Assembly (NCBI GenBank): GCA_944359885.1
Contig: CALVTC010000010.1
Span: forward strand, 1 to 33,034
DNA: 33,034 nt
Direction: 5' to 3'
Origin: an uncultured Bacilli bacterium
Lineage (GTDB): Bacteria > Bacillota_I > Bacilli_A > RF39 > UBA660
The first letter of the stretch is position 1; the number at the start of each line of letters is the position of its first letter. The notes beneath the pieces are model-generated. The model saw only the letters and a list, made by a program, of their open reading frames with translations, was not told the origin of the DNA and did not search any database. Positions 8,117 to 17,248 of the stretch are shown here, one piece after another. The translations under genes were made by a program, and so were the position numbers.

Positions 8117-11100
8117 AAATAGCGATAATTGATTAGAGTCTGGTAAATCCTTTAATACTCCCATTTCGACCATTTTATCGATTAGTGTCTTTGACACTTT
8201 TCCTCGTTTTTGAACATCTTCTATACTTAAGAATGGTTTCTTTTCACGCTCTGCTACTATCGCTTTGGCAACTGTGTCTCCTAGACCTTCAATGGCATTG
8301 AATGGAGGGTATATTTCGTTATCATTTTTTGCCACCCAGACTGTAGCATCACTCTTATATAAATCTACATTTAGAAATTTGATTCCTCTTGCTGTTGCTT
8401 CTAGCGCTACCTTTAGGCTTTCAGCTTGTCCATTTTCTTTATTGGTTGCCTCATATCCTTTTACTTGTATATCTTCTAGTCTTGCTTTAATCGCATTATA
8501 TCCTTTGATCATAGCATCTAAATCTACATCCGTTGCTTTTGATGAATACCATGAAGAATAGAAATATACTGGCATATGTACTTTATACCATGCTATACGG
8601 AAGGCACTGATAACGTAGGCAGCGGCGTGTGCTTTAGGGAACATATATTTAATCTTGGCACATGAGTTAATAAACCAATCTGGAATATTGGCATCTTTCA
8701 TTGTTTTCTCGTGTTGACGCCATGTTTCAGGGTCTTTTGATGCTCTTCCTTTACGAACAAACTCCATGATTTTGAATGCTTTGATTGGTTCTAGTCCGTA
8801 ATACATTAAATTAACCATAATATCGTCACGACATCCAATAACATCTTTAAATGGGACGATATTATTAGCAATTAACTCCTGAGCGTTTCCTAACCAGACA
8901 TCTGTACCATGAGATAATCCTGATATTTTAATTAATTCGGCAAATGTCTTTGGTTTGGTATCTTCTACTAATTTAATTGTAAATGGAGTACCAAACTCTG
9001 GAATACCTAATGTTCCAGTATTACACATGATTTGTTCTTTTGTTACACCTAAAGCTTCTGTCGATGTAAAGATACTCATTGTTTCTTTATCATCTAATGG
9101 TACTTTCATGATGTCTGTTCCTGATTGTAGTTGAATAAGTCGTAGTTGTGTTGGGTCAGAATGCCCTAAGATATCTAGCTTTAATACATCTTGGTCAATC
9201 GCATGATAATCAAAGTGGGTAGTATGCCATTCTGCTGTTGGATCGTCTGCTGGAAATTGATATGGAGTAAAATCATAGACATCCATGTAATCTGGAATTA
9301 CGACAATTCCTCCTGGGTGTTGTCCCGTTGTTCTTTTTACTCCTGTACATCCCATGGCAAGGCGTTCTACTTCTGCTGTTCTCATATCACCCAATTCTTT
9401 TTCTTCACAATAACCTTTTACAAATCCAAAAGCTGTTTTTTCTGCTACTGTACCAATAGTTCCTGCACGAAAAACGTTATTTTCACCGAACAAAACCTTA
9501 GTATAGGCATGGGCGCTTGCTTGATTTAAATCCGAAAAGTTCAAATCAATATCTGGAACTTTATCAGCATTAAATCCAAGGAAGGTAGCAAATGGCATAT
9601 CTTGTCCATCTTTAATCATAGGAATATGACAATTTGGACATTCTTTATCTGGTAAATCAAATCCTGATGAGTAAGTTGCTCCTAGTGCTTTTCCTTCTTC
9701 ATCTTCAAAGATACTCATTTTACATTTACTACAACGATAATGGGCCGCTAGTGGATTTACTTCTGTTATTCCCATTAAAGTCGCAACGAAACTTGATCCC
9801 ACTGATCCACGGGATCCAACTAAATATCCTTCATCATTTGAGTGTTTTACTAGTCGTTGCGCAATCAAGTAAATTGGATCAAATCCTCCACCGATTACTC
9901 CTCCTAGAGATTTATCTAATTTTTTATCTAGTTCTTCTTCGGATAATTCTTCTTCGCTTTCTTCTTTAATGTGATTTCTAACTAATGTTTTTACATTATC
10001 TACCCCTTTTAGAATCTCGTCATGCAGGGTTTTATGTACTTTTACTGCGAATTCTTCCTCAGTTAAATTTTCTTTTTCTAGTTGTTCTTTAATTGTTTTA
10101 AATACGATATCTCCATATAGTTCTGTTGAAATTCGTTCTTCAATAGAATATGGAAGTGGATCTCCATACCATTCTTTTGCTTTATCATAAACCAAGTCTG
10201 TTACTACCCTAGGACAATCTAGATAACTTTTTCCATCATCACTTTTTACTCTTGGAGAAAATGGAATTCCTCCGGTATCGATAATTACTTCTACAATTTC
10301 TACCATATCAGCGATTTTATTGGTATTTTCTATTACAATTTTTTTAGCTTGATTTTCTCCTAAAAATTTAAAATCTTCTAGCATCTCATCTGTTGTTCTA
10401 AAATGGTTAGATGGAATTTCTTTGATGTTATTTCTTGCTAGTGGATGACGTCCACCTCCTGGTACTTTTTGATTTACAATAATTTCTCTATAGATTTTGT
10501 CATCTCTTGTTAGATGGTGAACATCTCCTGTTGCGACAATGATTTTTCCAGCTTCTTCTGTTACCCGTACAATTTTTTCGATATGGGCGGCAAGTTCTAC
10601 TTCTGTAGCAAAGTCACTTGTTTGAATTAGGTGATTATAACACTCTAATGGTTGTACTTCTACATAGTCATAGAATCTAATAATATTGGATAATTCATCA
10701 TCACTTTTTGATTTTGCTAGAGTAAATACTTCACTTTCGTAACATCCGCTTCCTACTAGTAATCCTTCTCTATATTTTTCTATTTCGCTACGTAATATTC
10801 TTGGTGTTTTGTATAGATAAGTTGTATTGGCAAGGGATACTAATTTAAATAGATTTTTTAGTCCAGTTTTATTCTTTACTAGTAAATTTACGTGGTATGC
10901 TCTACCATATTTATGAATTTCATCTTTACTAACTAATGTATCTAATTGATCCATCGTCTCAATATTACGGTTGGATAATTTCTTTAACATTTTATGAAAT
11001 ACTAGAGCCGTACCCTCAGCATCATAGTCTCCTCGATGATGAGCGCTTTCATCCCATGGGACTTCATATCGTTTTACTAATGCAGATAGAGAGTGTCTTG

Positions 11101-12727
11101 CGTAAGTATTGTCCATAGTTCTAGATAATTCTAAAGTATCAATGACTGGGTTAGTAAATGTTCCTAGATTATATTTTTTATAAGCCATCTCTAAGAAAGA
11201 TACATCGAACTTTGCATTGTGCGCTACCATTGGACAATCTCCAAACCATTCAATAAACCTTTTTACTGCATTTTCTTCATTATCCTTCCCTTCTAACATT
11301 TCATCTGTAATATTTGTTACATCAATAATTTTTTGAGGAAGTGATCGTCCTGGATTAATTAGTTCATCATATTTTTCTAATATTTCTCCATTTTTGATTT
11401 TAACTGCACCAATTTCAATAATGGAATCTGCTCCACCAGCATTAAATCCGGTTGTTTCAAAATCGAATACCACATAAGTTTGATCTAACATGACTTCTTT
11501 ATTTGGCCTTACTACAATATTTACGGTATCATCAATCAGTGTTAATTCTGTACCATAGATAGCTTTGAATGGAGTTTCTCCTTCTTTTAATTTCTTATTA
11601 TATCCTGTTACAAAGTTAAATACATGTGGAAAAGCTTGTACTCCATTATGATCCGTAATAGCAATCGCTTTATGTCCCCATTTGATTGCTTGTTTTAATA
11701 GAGCTTCATCATCTACTACACCATCCATTTGACTCATTTTAGTATGACAATGTAGTTCTACTCTTTTTTCTTCTGCTTTGTCTAAAATTTCTTCTTTTTC
11801 TTTTTCAATTTTTATAATATCTCTTGCATTTAATACTAATTCTTTTGCAAATTGATCTTCTTTTGTATATCCTCTGATCTTAAACCAAAGGCCTGTTTTT
11901 AATTCTTTACATAGTCTTTTATATTCGTCATTATCTCGGATGAATACCTTACAGTAAATACTATCTGTATAGTCTGTAATTTTTAAAGTTATAATTTTAA
12001 AGTCTGTTTTACTGGATTCAAAATAATCTGTACCGAAGACATATCCTTCTACTACTACGTTATTATCTTCTCCTAATAAAGTTTTGATTTTAATTGGTTC
12101 TTCTTTGATTCCTCTACCAATGATACTATTAGGATCTTTTGCTTCTCTATGATATTTTTTTTCTTTTTTTACTTCTTCCTTTGGTTCTTCTTTTTTCTTT
12201 TCTGGTATGTTTACTTTTACTACTAAATCTTTTTTTATTTCTTCTAAGATATGATCTTCATGGCGTAGTACTACTTCTATATTAAATTTATATCCTAAGT
12301 GTTTATATATTTCATTTATTTTATCAAGTACTTGTTCTAGACGTTCTTGTTCTACTTCGGAAGTTGCGATTAATACTAAAAAACCTTCTTCTACTTTTAG
12401 GGCATCAATATAGATTTCTAATACTTTTAGTTCATTTTTTACTTGTTCTAATACATAAGGATAATAACTTAGATAGGTATTCGTATCTATATTTTCAATA
12501 TCCCAGATAAATGTTATTTCTTTGGCATTTTCATCTAAGGCAGTCTTTTTTTCTTCTAGGGACTTGATTGCTTCTAGTGGCAAGGCAGATGGTGATGAAA
12601 GAAATAACTCCCAACTATTATCCTTGCGGTGAATTTTTATTTTTGTTAATTTAACACTAGAAAAATATGGATATTTTTCTGAATCCATATTTATTTTCTT
12701 TAACAATATTTCCATTTTGTCGTTCAT
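8114..12727 (-). CDS. polC: DNA polymerase III alpha subunit, Gram-positive type (PolC)
   Basis: A 1537-residue replicative polymerase with built-in proofreading. Domains in order: an N-terminal domain (1-170); an acidic/Lys linker; an OB fold (about 222-308); a PHP domain (HCHTKMSQMD 326-335, ITDHNG 357-362) split by a DEDDh exonuclease (D422/E424 in FDFETTG, with HNAKFD and HHRGDYDAEG); a four-Cys zinc site (C999, C1002, C1030, C1033); a palm with catalytic D1059 and D1061 in VPDIDLNFSD; a helix-hairpin-helix region; and a C-terminal clamp-binding motif QLSLF. It is longer than the roughly 1440-residue Bacillus enzyme, in part through an extra charged helical segment of about 70 residues (about 871-942). 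The start has an AAGGGGG ribosome binding site. It lies 20 bp downstream of an unknown gene and is probably co-transcribed with it. Confidence 0.97.
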   Translation of the reverse strand: MNDKMEILLKKINMDSEKYPYFSSVKLTKIKIHRKDNSWELFLSSPSALPLEAIKSLEEKKTALDENAKEITFIWDIENIDTNTYLSYYPYVLEQVKNELKVLEIYIDALKVEEGFLVLIATSEVEQERLEQVLDKINEIYKHLGYKFNIEVVLRHEDHILEEIKKDLVVKVNIPEKKKEEPKEEVKKEKKYHREAKDPNSIIGRGIKEEPIKIKTLLGEDNNVVVEGYVFGTDYFESSKTDFKIITLKITDYTDSIYCKVFIRDNDEYKRLCKELKTGLWFKIRGYTKEDQFAKELVLNARDIIKIEKEKEEILDKAEEKRVELHCHTKMSQMDGVVDDEALLKQAIKWGHKAIAITDHNGVQAFPHVFNFVTGYNKKLKEGETPFKAIYGTELTLIDDTVNIVVRPNKEVMLDQTYVVFDFETTGFNAGGADSIIEIGAVKIKNGEILEKYDELINPGRSLPQKIIDVTNITDEMLEGKDNEENAVKRFIEWFGDCPMVAHNAKFDVSFLEMAYKKYNLGTFTNPVIDTLELSRTMDNTYARHSLSALVKRYEVPWDESAHHRGDYDAEGTALVFHKMLKKLSNRNIETMDQLDTLVSKDEIHKYGRAYHVNLLVKNKTGLKNLFKLVSLANTTYLYKTPRILRSEIEKYREGLLVGSGCYESEVFTLAKSKSDDELSNIIRFYDYVEVQPLECYNHLIQTSDFATEVELAAHIEKIVRVTEEAGKIIVATGDVHHLTRDDKIYREIIVNQKVPGGGRHPLARNNIKEIPSNHFRTTDEMLEDFKFLGENQAKKIVIENTNKIADMVEIVEVIIDTGGIPFSPRVKSDDGKSYLDCPRVVTDLVYDKAKEWYGDPLPYSIEERISTELYGDIVFKTIKEQLEKENLTEEEFAVKVHKTLHDEILKGVDNVKTLVRNHIKEESEEELSEEELDKKLDKSLGGVIGGGFDPIYLIAQRLVKHSNDEGYLVGSRGSVGSSFVATLMGITEVNPLAAHYRCSKCKMSIFEDEEGKALGATYSSGFDLPDKECPNCHIPMIKDGQDMPFATFLGFNADKVPDIDLNFSDLNQASAHAYTKVLFGENNVFRAGTIGTVAEKTAFGFVKGYCEEKELGDMRTAEVERLAMGCTGVKRTTGQHPGGIVVIPDYMDVYDFTPYQFPADDPTAEWHTTHFDYHAIDQDVLKLDILGHSDPTQLRLIQLQSGTDIMKVPLDDKETMSIFTSTEALGVTKEQIMCNTGTLGIPEFGTPFTIKLVEDTKPKTFAELIKISGLSHGTDVWLGNAQELIANNIVPFKDVIGCRDDIMVNLMYYGLEPIKAFKIMEFVRKGRASKDPETWRQHEKTMKDANIPDWFINSCAKIKYMFPKAHAAAYVISAFRIAWYKVHMPVYFYSSWYSSKATDVDLDAMIKGYNAIKARLEDIQVKGYEATNKENGQAESLKVALEATARGIKFLNVDLYKSDATVWVAKNDNEIYPPFNAIEGLGDTVAKAIVAEREKKPFLSIEDVQKRGKVSKTLIDKMVEMGVLKDLPDSNQLSLF

Positions 12728-12747
12728 AGTAGGCCCCCTTACTTTTA

Positions 12748-13587
12748 TTATATAATTTCTAATTCATGAATTTTTACAATATATTTTTGATTTCTAATAC
12801 AGAAATCTATAAACTGTAAGATGTTTTTTTTCTTTAATTCTTTTTCATATGGGTATTTATCTATATCGAAAGCAATTTTATCACGCATCATAAAATTCAT
12901 CATTTCTTCTTTATCAGCGCCTAGATACATAAGCCAGTAAGGATAGATTTGTCTTTTTAAATAATTTAGAGTTGCTTCTCCAGTTAGATAATGACTGCGA
13001 CCAGTTAGTCTTGTTGGAAGTTCATTTAGTATAGCAAGTTCTAAGACTGCTTCTACAATTTCTTTATATTCTACTTTATAATCTGTTAGTTCTTTTTTTA
13101 ATATTTGAAATACTAACTCTACTAAGAATTTTATTGTTGTATCCATGGTAACTTTTTTCCCAAGAATAATTGTATTCACCTTTGAATCTTTTGGTGATGT
13201 TGTATCTAATATATCTAATTGATCAGTTACAACCAAAATTTGATATGGTTTCATTTCTAATTTTACAATAGAAGATAAGATTTTACTTACTTCTTTTTTA
13301 TTATCATCCCATATTTTTAATATTTGATTGCGATATTTTTCTGTACTTTTCTTTATTTTTTCATATTCTTTTGTTTCTAGCATGATGTTATATATCGTAT
13401 CATCATTTGGGATAAAGTTTTTAGGGTCCTTTAACATAAGTAGTTTGTCCCTGTATGTGTTATTATACTCTTTTTTATAATTAATCCATAATTTTTGTTT
13501 TAGTTTATGAATTTTTTCATTTATTGAAGCTTGAAACAATAAGTTCCAGATTAATACATAATCATTTACTACAAACTTTAGATTCAC
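12748..13587 (-). CDS. Hypothetical protein, co-transcribed with polC
   Basis: A 279-residue, soluble-looking, Lys-rich protein that I do not recognise. It has no signal peptide or clear TM segment. The N-terminal half is charged and likely helical (about 20-110). A mixed region follows, with IVKLEMKPYQILVVTDQLDI (about 107-126) and a hydrophobic helix TTIKFLVELVFQILKKEL (about 150-167). The C-terminal third contains the conspicuous stretch LPTRLTGRSHYLTGEATLNY. The start is GTG at 13587, chosen because TAGGAGG lies 7 nt upstream. The gap to polC is only 20 bp, so it shares a transcript with the polymerase; a replication link is possible but only positional. A candidate promoter with a palindrome lies upstream (13635-13656). 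Confidence 0.8.
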   Translation of the reverse strand: MNLKFVVNDYVLIWNLLFQASINEKIHKLKQKLWINYKKEYNNTYRDKLLMLKDPKNFIPNDDTIYNIMLETKEYEKIKKSTEKYRNQILKIWDDNKKEVSKILSSIVKLEMKPYQILVVTDQLDILDTTSPKDSKVNTIILGKKVTMDTTIKFLVELVFQILKKELTDYKVEYKEIVEAVLELAILNELPTRLTGRSHYLTGEATLNYLKRQIYPYWLMYLGADKEEMMNFMMRDKIAFDIDKYPYEKELKKKNILQFIDFCIRNQKYIVKIHELEII

Positions 13588-13642
13588 AGCTATTCCTCCT
13601 ACATCTTCTCTTTAATACTATATCATAAATTGTCATTATAAG

Positions 13643-13656
13643 GGAATAATTATTCC
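13643..13656. promoter_or_regulatory. 14-bp perfect palindrome in the candidate polC-operon promoter
   Basis: GGAATAATTATTCC is a perfect palindrome. It sits directly upstream of a TATAAT hexamer on the minus strand (13640-13635), where a -35/-10 spacer would be. The matching -35 is poor (T-rich). An operator role is inferred from position only. Confidence 0.4.
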
Positions 13657-13686
13657 GAAAAAAAATACTCAACTTTTGAGTATTAA
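13656..13686 (-). terminator. Terminator after the tail-anchored protein gene
   Basis: A 9-bp perfect stem AATACTCAA/TTGAGTATT (13664-13672 and 13676-13684) with a 3-nt loop, followed by eight T residues on the minus strand. It overlaps the stop codon. Confidence 0.8.
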
Positions 13687-14567
13687 AAGAAATTCTGATA
13701 GATAAAATATCCTGCTATTGCGATTACTGCCAAGCAGATTATAATTAGAATAATTTTAATAGCAATAGGCATTTTCTTTTCTCTAAATTCATCATCCAGT
13801 TCAAAATCTTTGTCAGATAGGTCCATACTTCTTGTATAAAAATCAGTATCTGATTCATCCATTATACTGGTTTGTCTTGGTTCATCTTTTAGTTTATTTA
13901 CTTTTTCTAATTGTTCTTTATCTAAAATTTCTTTTGATAAAGATAATTTTTCTTCTATTTCCTCTTCTTTTATTTCTTCTTTTTCTGGTTTATCTACTCT
14001 ATCCATCATATTTGTTGCCATAAGATCACTTAATAGATCTACACTTGTTTTTTGATCTAGTTCTCCAGCGAGTGTTTTTGTTGTTATGGTATCAATTAAA
14101 TCTCTTAACTCTTCTTCATCTGGACGTGTTCTTTCTACTTTTTCTTTGCGATACTTTTCTAACTCTTCTGGATTTAGACTTGCTAAAATATTGTAACTTG
14201 TATTTTTTAATTTTCTTTTTGCTTCTAACTCATCTTTTTTGGCACGATTCTTTTTTGCTTCTTCTATGACACTGTTAATATCATAAACTTTATTTTCGTG
14301 ATCTTGGTACAAGTAATTAAAATCATCTAATTCTTTTTTTACTTTAGGTTCAGGAATCCAGTTGTTATATTCTTTCATCTGGTGATATCCTTCTCTTGTC
14401 TGGTAGTTCTTTTGAGCAGTACCTAAGTCGAAAGCATTAGCGTTCGCAACATCCGTAAAATTGGTATATTTGGTATTACGTCCAATATTTTCATATAGTT
14501 CTTGATTTTTACTGGATCTAGATGCTGTCTGTTGTTCGCGTTTGTAACGTTCCATTCTACTTCTCAT
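13683..14567 (-). CDS. Hypothetical tail-anchored membrane protein
   Basis: A protein of about 294 residues that I do not recognise. Nearly all of it is hydrophilic and predicted helical, rich in Lys, Glu and Asp, with coiled-coil-like stretches (ELEAKRKLKNTSYN, KPEKEEIKEEEIEEK). A single C-terminal TM segment (IAIKIILIIICLAVIAIAGY) follows a basic patch, with only a few residues after it. This is the topology of a cytoplasmic protein anchored by its tail. I place the start at the ATG at 14567. The GTG three codons upstream (14576) lies inside the AAGGTGA ribosome binding site, so it is less likely. It is upstream of the polC operon but separated from it by a terminator. Scaffold or cell-division-type roles would suit the topology, but there is no direct evidence. 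Confidence 0.75.
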   Translation of the reverse strand: MRSRMERYKREQQTASRSSKNQELYENIGRNTKYTNFTDVANANAFDLGTAQKNYQTREGYHQMKEYNNWIPEPKVKKELDDFNYLYQDHENKVYDINSVIEEAKKNRAKKDELEAKRKLKNTSYNILASLNPEELEKYRKEKVERTRPDEEELRDLIDTITTKTLAGELDQKTSVDLLSDLMATNMMDRVDKPEKEEIKEEEIEEKLSLSKEILDKEQLEKVNKLKDEPRQTSIMDESDTDFYTRSMDLSDKDFELDDEFREKKMPIAIKIILIIICLAVIAIAGYFIYQNFF

Positions 14568-14632
14568 ACCGCTCACCTTCCTATATTTTAGTTTATCACA
14601 CCTTAGAGGAAAACAAAAGTGGTAATTAACTC

Positions 14633-14661
14633 TTTACGTCAATTGTTTTTTTCTGTATAAT
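14633..14661 (+). promoter_or_regulatory. Ferredoxin promoter
   Basis: TTTACG (14633-14638), a 17-bp spacer and TATAAT (14656-14661), followed by an AAGGAGAG ribosome binding site at 14669-14676. Confidence 0.75.
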
Positions 14662-14684
14662 GAAGATGAAGGAGAGATAAAAAA

Positions 14685-14873
14685 ATGAAAGTAAAAGTAA
14701 ATAGAGATAGTTGTATCGGTTGTGGTGCTTGTGCAGCAATTTGCGATGATGTTTTTGAAATAGATGACGAGGGCCTTTCTACTGTAAAAAAAGAAGAAGT
14801 AGAAGATGATCAAAAACAAGAAGTACAGGATGCTGCAGATAGTTGCCCAACTGGTGCAATCGAAGTTGAATAA
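14685..14873 (+). CDS. fer: [4Fe-4S] ferredoxin
   Basis: A 62-residue acidic electron carrier. The cluster motif is CIGCGACAAIC (C10, C13, C16, C20) with the remote CPTGAI (C54). C10, C13, C16 and C54 would bind one [4Fe-4S] cluster, while C20 is the extra Cys seen in many one-cluster ferredoxins. The sequence between is strongly acidic (EEVEDDQKQEVQ), as usual for these proteins. It is monocistronic, with a good sigma-A promoter, a strong ribosome binding site and a terminator. It is one of few plus-strand genes in this half of the window. Confidence 0.95.
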   Translation: MKVKVNRDSCIGCGACAAICDDVFEIDDEGLSTVKKEEVEDDQKQEVQDAADSCPTGAIEVE

Positions 14874-14875
14874 CC

Positions 14876-14917
14876 AAAAAAACAGTGGCTGATATGATAT
14901 GCACCACTGTTTTTATA
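14876..14917. terminator. Bidirectional terminator between fer and the ABC operon
   Basis: An 11-bp perfect stem AAAAACAGTGG/CCACTGTTTTT (14878-14888 and 14904-14914) with A and T runs on either side. It serves fer on the plus strand and overlaps the stop codon of the ABC ATPase on the minus strand. Confidence 0.85.
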
Positions 14918-15590
14918 TTACTTCCATTTCCTCTTCTGTCTTTATAATTTCTTCTTTTTCTTCTTTTGTTACTACTCCATCGTTAAATTTATAAATTTCG
15001 TCACATAAGAGTTCCATATCTTCTTTAATGTGCGTTGCGAGAATAATTAATTTATTCTTTTTCTTTTCTTCTAATAATAAATTTCTTATGTTTTTTGTAC
15101 TTTCTTCATCCAATCCGTTAAATGGTTCATCTAATATTATAATTTTGGGATCTTCCATTAATACTTGTGCAATCCCTAGTTTTTGCTTCATTCCAAGGGA
15201 AAACTTATAATATAATTTATCTTTATCTTCTATTAATCCTACTTTTTTTAGAGTGAGTTCAATTTCTTCTGTTCCAACTTTTTTTTCAATGTTTGCTAGA
15301 AGCTCTAGGTTTTCTTCTCCTGTAAGTTCCGAAATAAAAGTAGGCCTTTCAATTAATGCTCTTGTACTAGGTGGAAACTTATTGTTTTTTATGATATTTT
15401 CTCCATCAAATAGTATTTCACCACTACTTGGTTCTAAAAATGCACAGATTAGTTTTAATAAGACGGTTTTGCCACTTCCATTATGACCAACAAAACCATA
15501 AATAGTTCCTTCACTCAATGTCATAGAAACATTTTTTAATACTTCTGTTTTTTTAAATTTTTTTGATACATTTTTAATTTCAATTATCAT
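14913..15590 (-). CDS. ABC transporter ATPase, BcrA/lantibiotic-immunity type
   Basis: A 225-residue ATP-binding subunit of an exporter. Walker A is GHNGSGKT (35-42), the signature is SLGMKQ (131-136), Walker B is IIILDEP (150-156) and the switch His is H187. The Q-loop position reads IERP (80-83), where a Glu replaces Gln. This is typical of the BcrA/LanF branch, which moves peptides such as bacitracin or lantibiotics; the substrate here is unknown. Its start overlaps the end of the permease gene upstream by 11 bp, so the three genes are translationally coupled. Confidence 0.92.
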   Translation of the reverse strand: MIIEIKNVSKKFKKTEVLKNVSMTLSEGTIYGFVGHNGSGKTVLLKLICAFLEPSSGEILFDGENIIKNNKFPPSTRALIERPTFISELTGEENLELLANIEKKVGTEEIELTLKKVGLIEDKDKLYYKFSLGMKQKLGIAQVLMEDPKIIILDEPFNGLDEESTKNIRNLLLEEKKKNKLIILATHIKEDMELLCDEIYKFNDGVVTKEEKEEIIKTEEEMEVI

Positions 15591-16329
15591 ATGCTACACC
15601 TCTTTTTTGTCTGGTACCAATTATTCCAAGAATGCTTATAAAAGCAATACCTAGAATAATATATAACATAAAAAATATTATTTCTTGGCGAAAACTTTGA
15701 TATGGTATTAAATGATAATAATACCATGGAAGAAAAGAAAATTTGTAAGTTGGATTTGGTCCAATTAAGAAAAATCCAGATAAGTATAAAATGTTTATTA
15801 CTACCGTTTTGTTTTCCTTTATAATTACAAACAGTATTGTATTTAAAATCATATAAAGAATTGCTGATAGATAAAATTTTATTACGATAAATAGAGAATA
15901 AATATCAGTATTTATACCATAATCAAATACTGGTTTTATATCATAAGAGTCTAACATTACTAAATTGTTTAAACTTAGATAAATAATAAAATAAATTAGC
16001 AGGAGTAAACCATTTATTTGTAATGTAAGAGAAATTAGCTTTTTTATGAGATTTTTCTTATCTTTTAACCGAATAATATAAGTGTCATACTGATAAAAAC
16101 TAATACAAGTATTTAAAGTAGTTAAAAAGAAAAATGCTAAAAACAAAATAGTAAACAAAGTATCTGTATGGCAATAAATAATACCAGAGAAAAGATTTCT
16201 TTGATTTTTATCAAAATTAAATGCTGCATATAGAGCTAATATTATTAAGAAAAGTTCTAATATTTTAAAGCGGGATGTTCTTGTAATAGAATCTATCAAG
16301 GGCTTATTTTTAAACCATTTCTTTTTCAT
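15580..16329 (-). CDS. ABC transporter permease subunit
   Basis: A 249-residue integral membrane protein with six predicted TM segments and little sequence identity I can recognise. The N-terminal cytoplasmic stretch (KKKWFKNKPLIDSITRTSRFK) is basic. It lies between a second permease gene (overlap 20 bp) and the ATPase gene (overlap 11 bp), which makes it a half-permease of the same exporter, in the ABC-2 style. Its start ATG is inside the upstream coding region, with AGGTGA about 9 nt away. Confidence 0.8.
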   Translation of the reverse strand: MKKKWFKNKPLIDSITRTSRFKILELFLIILALYAAFNFDKNQRNLFSGIIYCHTDTLFTILFLAFFFLTTLNTCISFYQYDTYIIRLKDKKNLIKKLISLTLQINGLLLLIYFIIYLSLNNLVMLDSYDIKPVFDYGINTDIYSLFIVIKFYLSAILYMILNTILFVIIKENKTVVINILYLSGFFLIGPNPTYKFSFLPWYYYHLIPYQSFRQEIIFFMLYIILGIAFISILGIIGTRQKRGVAYDN

Positions 16330-17143
16330 TGGTTAAAATCACCTTTTCTTTTTTTCTATATAAGAATATATAAATTATAGTTAATAGAAGAAAAGTAAAC
16401 GAACAAATAGATAGTAAATAAAGTAAAAAATTCAGACTAGAATCGCAGTAGAGTTTTAATGTGTAAAAATTCAGATAAGTTTGATCTATTTTATAATTAA
16501 AGCAAATATCTAGAAACATATATGGTATTATCTGTAAACCAACTAAGGATATTAAAAAAGTAATGTAGGAAAATAAAATTACTAATATTTTGTTTTTGAT
16601 TCGATTTAAAAAGATAAGTGTGAAACAAGATGCTAATATTCCTTGAATATATAATAATAAAATTGTTTTTATAGCATATTGGAAAAAGTTATTATAACTC
16701 CAAATATCATAATATGCAGAATAAGTAATAATGGATGAAAAATTATTTTGACCTTTTGCTAAAATAAAACTAATTAATAAAAATATAAAAAATAGTAATG
16801 GGTATAAAAGAGAAATTTTAGCAATAGAAATAAATAGTTTTTTCTTAAAATCTTTATATGGCATTCTTATCAAATAATTTTTTATATTACCATTTTTAAA
16901 TTTATTATGCCAAAAATCTATAATTATTAACATTAAAGATAATGGTACAGAAAAAATCAAGAAACCACTTTGATAAGAAAGCATTTCAAAATATACTCCT
17001 CTAACGTCTGACATGGTGTGCCCAATTATATTAGCGGAGTCTACTAAATAATTATTTACTACTCCAGTGATAGATATGATTAATAAAACGATTGCTATAA
17101 TTGTTAAATATCTTTCCCTTATTATTCTTTTTACTCTTTTCAT
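16310..17143 (-). CDS. ABC transporter permease subunit
   Basis: A 277-residue membrane protein with six predicted TM segments, first in the three-gene exporter operon. It begins with a basic cytoplasmic segment (KRVKRIIRERY) and has an extracytoplasmic loop after TM1 (NNYLVDSANIIGHTM). It is paired with the next permease, with which it overlaps by 20 bp; together they would form the heterodimeric channel powered by the ATPase. The ribosome binding site is AAAGGATGAG. ABC-2-like peptide or drug export is the likely class. No regulator or two-component system flanks the operon, which differs from many bacitracin-type systems. Confidence 0.8.
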   Translation of the reverse strand: MKRVKRIIRERYLTIIAIVLLIISITGVVNNYLVDSANIIGHTMSDVRGVYFEMLSYQSGFLIFSVPLSLMLIIIDFWHNKFKNGNIKNYLIRMPYKDFKKKLFISIAKISLLYPLLFFIFLLISFILAKGQNNFSSIITYSAYYDIWSYNNFFQYAIKTILLLYIQGILASCFTLIFLNRIKNKILVILFSYITFLISLVGLQIIPYMFLDICFNYKIDQTYLNFYTLKLYCDSSLNFLLYLLSICSFTFLLLTIIYIFLYRKKEKVILTNEKEMV

Positions 17144-17174
17144 GTAATCTCATCCTTTACACTCTACTATAGTT

Positions 17175-17183
17175 ATTGTATCA
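17175..17183 (-). promoter_or_regulatory. Extended -10 of the ABC operon
   Basis: The minus strand reads TGATACAAT, a TGn-extended -10 without a convincing -35. The same nonamer precedes the RluB-like gene at 18562-18570. Confidence 0.5.
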
Positions 17184-17199
17184 TATATTTTATTTTCTT

Positions 17200-17228
17200 T
17201 TGCATTTTTTTCTATTATTTTTTATACT
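17200..17228 (+). promoter_or_regulatory. Promoter of the zinc-ribbon membrane protein gene
   Basis: TTGCAT (17200-17205), a 17-bp spacer and TATACT (17223-17228), divergent from the ABC operon promoter. The -35 is weak. Confidence 0.5.
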
Positions 17229-17248
17229 GATAGTAAAGAGGTGGTCTT

